Below are positions 63,735 to 64,000 of a DNA stretch of 64,000 bases, in pieces. This DNA is from Rhabdornis inornatus (taxonomy: Eukaryota > Chordata > Aves > Passeriformes > Rhabdornithidae): contig VWZS01009593.1 of NCBI GenBank assembly GCA_013397075.1, positions 915,545 through 979,544 of the forward strand. The letters are read 5' to 3'. The position numbers and the translations under genes were made by a program. Numbering within the stretch: position 1 is the first letter of the stretch; each line of letters begins with the position of its first letter. Under the pieces are notes generated by a model. The model was not told the DNA's origin, did no database searches, and worked only from the letters and a program-made list of their open reading frames with translations.

Positions 63735-64000
63735 TTAGCAAAAAATGTCATTGTATGAAAGGAAAGAAGAGGTCATTCTTGTCATGCTGGTGTTCTCTTC
63801 TCTGAGCTGTTGATAAAATTCTGATCGCCTCAGGTTGCTGGCTTTCTCTGTAATTTCCTGACATTAGATTTGAGAGAGAGCACCTTCTGTAGCTTTTACA
63901 GCAGCTACATTTCCTTTTACTTTATTACCATGAGACTCTTTCATATCATCCTGGAATTTTTTCTGGTGTTTCCCATGATTCTTGTCTTTGAGCTCCTGCA
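63735..64000 (-). pseudogene. Coding-like minus-strand fragment, coiled-coil character, cut by window edge
   Basis: Read on the minus strand from 64000, one frame gives about 88 codons with coding-like, charged composition rich in K, E, Q, S and N. It begins Q-E-L-K-D-K and includes K-K-F-Q-D-D-M-K-E-S-H-G-N-K-V-K. One in-frame TAA at 63864-63866 interrupts it, after which it reads C-Q-E-I-T-E-K-A-S-N-L-R-R-S-E-F-Y-Q-Q-L-R-E-E-N-T to a TAA at 63735-63737. I did not recognise the protein. It may be a processed pseudogene running off the window. Alternatively the bases before GAAATTACAG (TCTCTCTCAAATCTAATGTCAG) look like a 3' splice site, so the second half could be a terminal exon. Confidence 0.4.

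Overview
The window looks like non-coding DNA from a bird nuclear genome, probably a passerine. It is AT-rich overall. It carries several CR1 LINE fragments whose 3' ends have the avian form (a conserved stretch followed by an ATTCTATGAT-type tail), and many solo retroviral LTRs of kinds I associate with songbird genomes. I found no convincing intact protein-coding gene, no rRNA or tRNA gene and no CRISPR array. Most open frames are short, methionine-initiated by chance, and lie in repeats or AT-rich spacer. The window is therefore either intergenic or deep inside a large intron; the sequence alone does not say which.

Layout. 0.8-1.0 kb: short CR1 fragment. 2.07-3.82 kb: a 1.75-kb minus-strand LTR with a perfect 5-bp target-site duplication (TSD) and a GC-rich minisatellite inside it. 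6.47-7.82 kb: one solo LTR inserted into another of the same family, both with perfect 6-bp TSDs. 8.17-8.73 kb: a decayed CR1 reverse-transcriptase segment. 8.7-20.5 kb: mostly featureless AT-rich DNA with a few ancient repeat relics and a 14-bp inverted repeat. 20.7-21.66 kb: a GC-richer, probably LTR-derived block. 27.2-35.8 kb: a dense cluster holding three CR1-related and LTR insertions of several families, including a second LTR-in-LTR nest (32.46-33.81 kb) and an opposite-strand solo LTR (35.1-35.8 kb) of the same family as the nest at 6.5 kb. 37.0-37.8 kb: minus-strand CR1. 44.2-44.95 and 48.4-49.15 kb: possible LTR-derived blocks of uncertain type. 58.56-59.09 kb: another solo LTR. 59.8 kb: a GATA-type microsatellite. 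The last 270 bases hold a coding-like, lysine/glutamate-rich minus-strand reading frame with an in-frame stop, probably a pseudogene fragment or a terminal exon cut by the window edge.

There are no genes acting together here. What the sequence mainly records is a history of insertions: several waves of LTR retrotransposition and CR1 activity, with order of insertion readable from nesting and TSDs. I did not find a previously undescribed biological system. The most solid findings are the TSD-proven nested LTRs, the inverted pair of same-family LTRs about 28 kb apart, a perfect 15-bp hairpin at 50.16 kb, and the coding-like right edge. Repeat family names are from memory of avian repeats and were not checked against a library.
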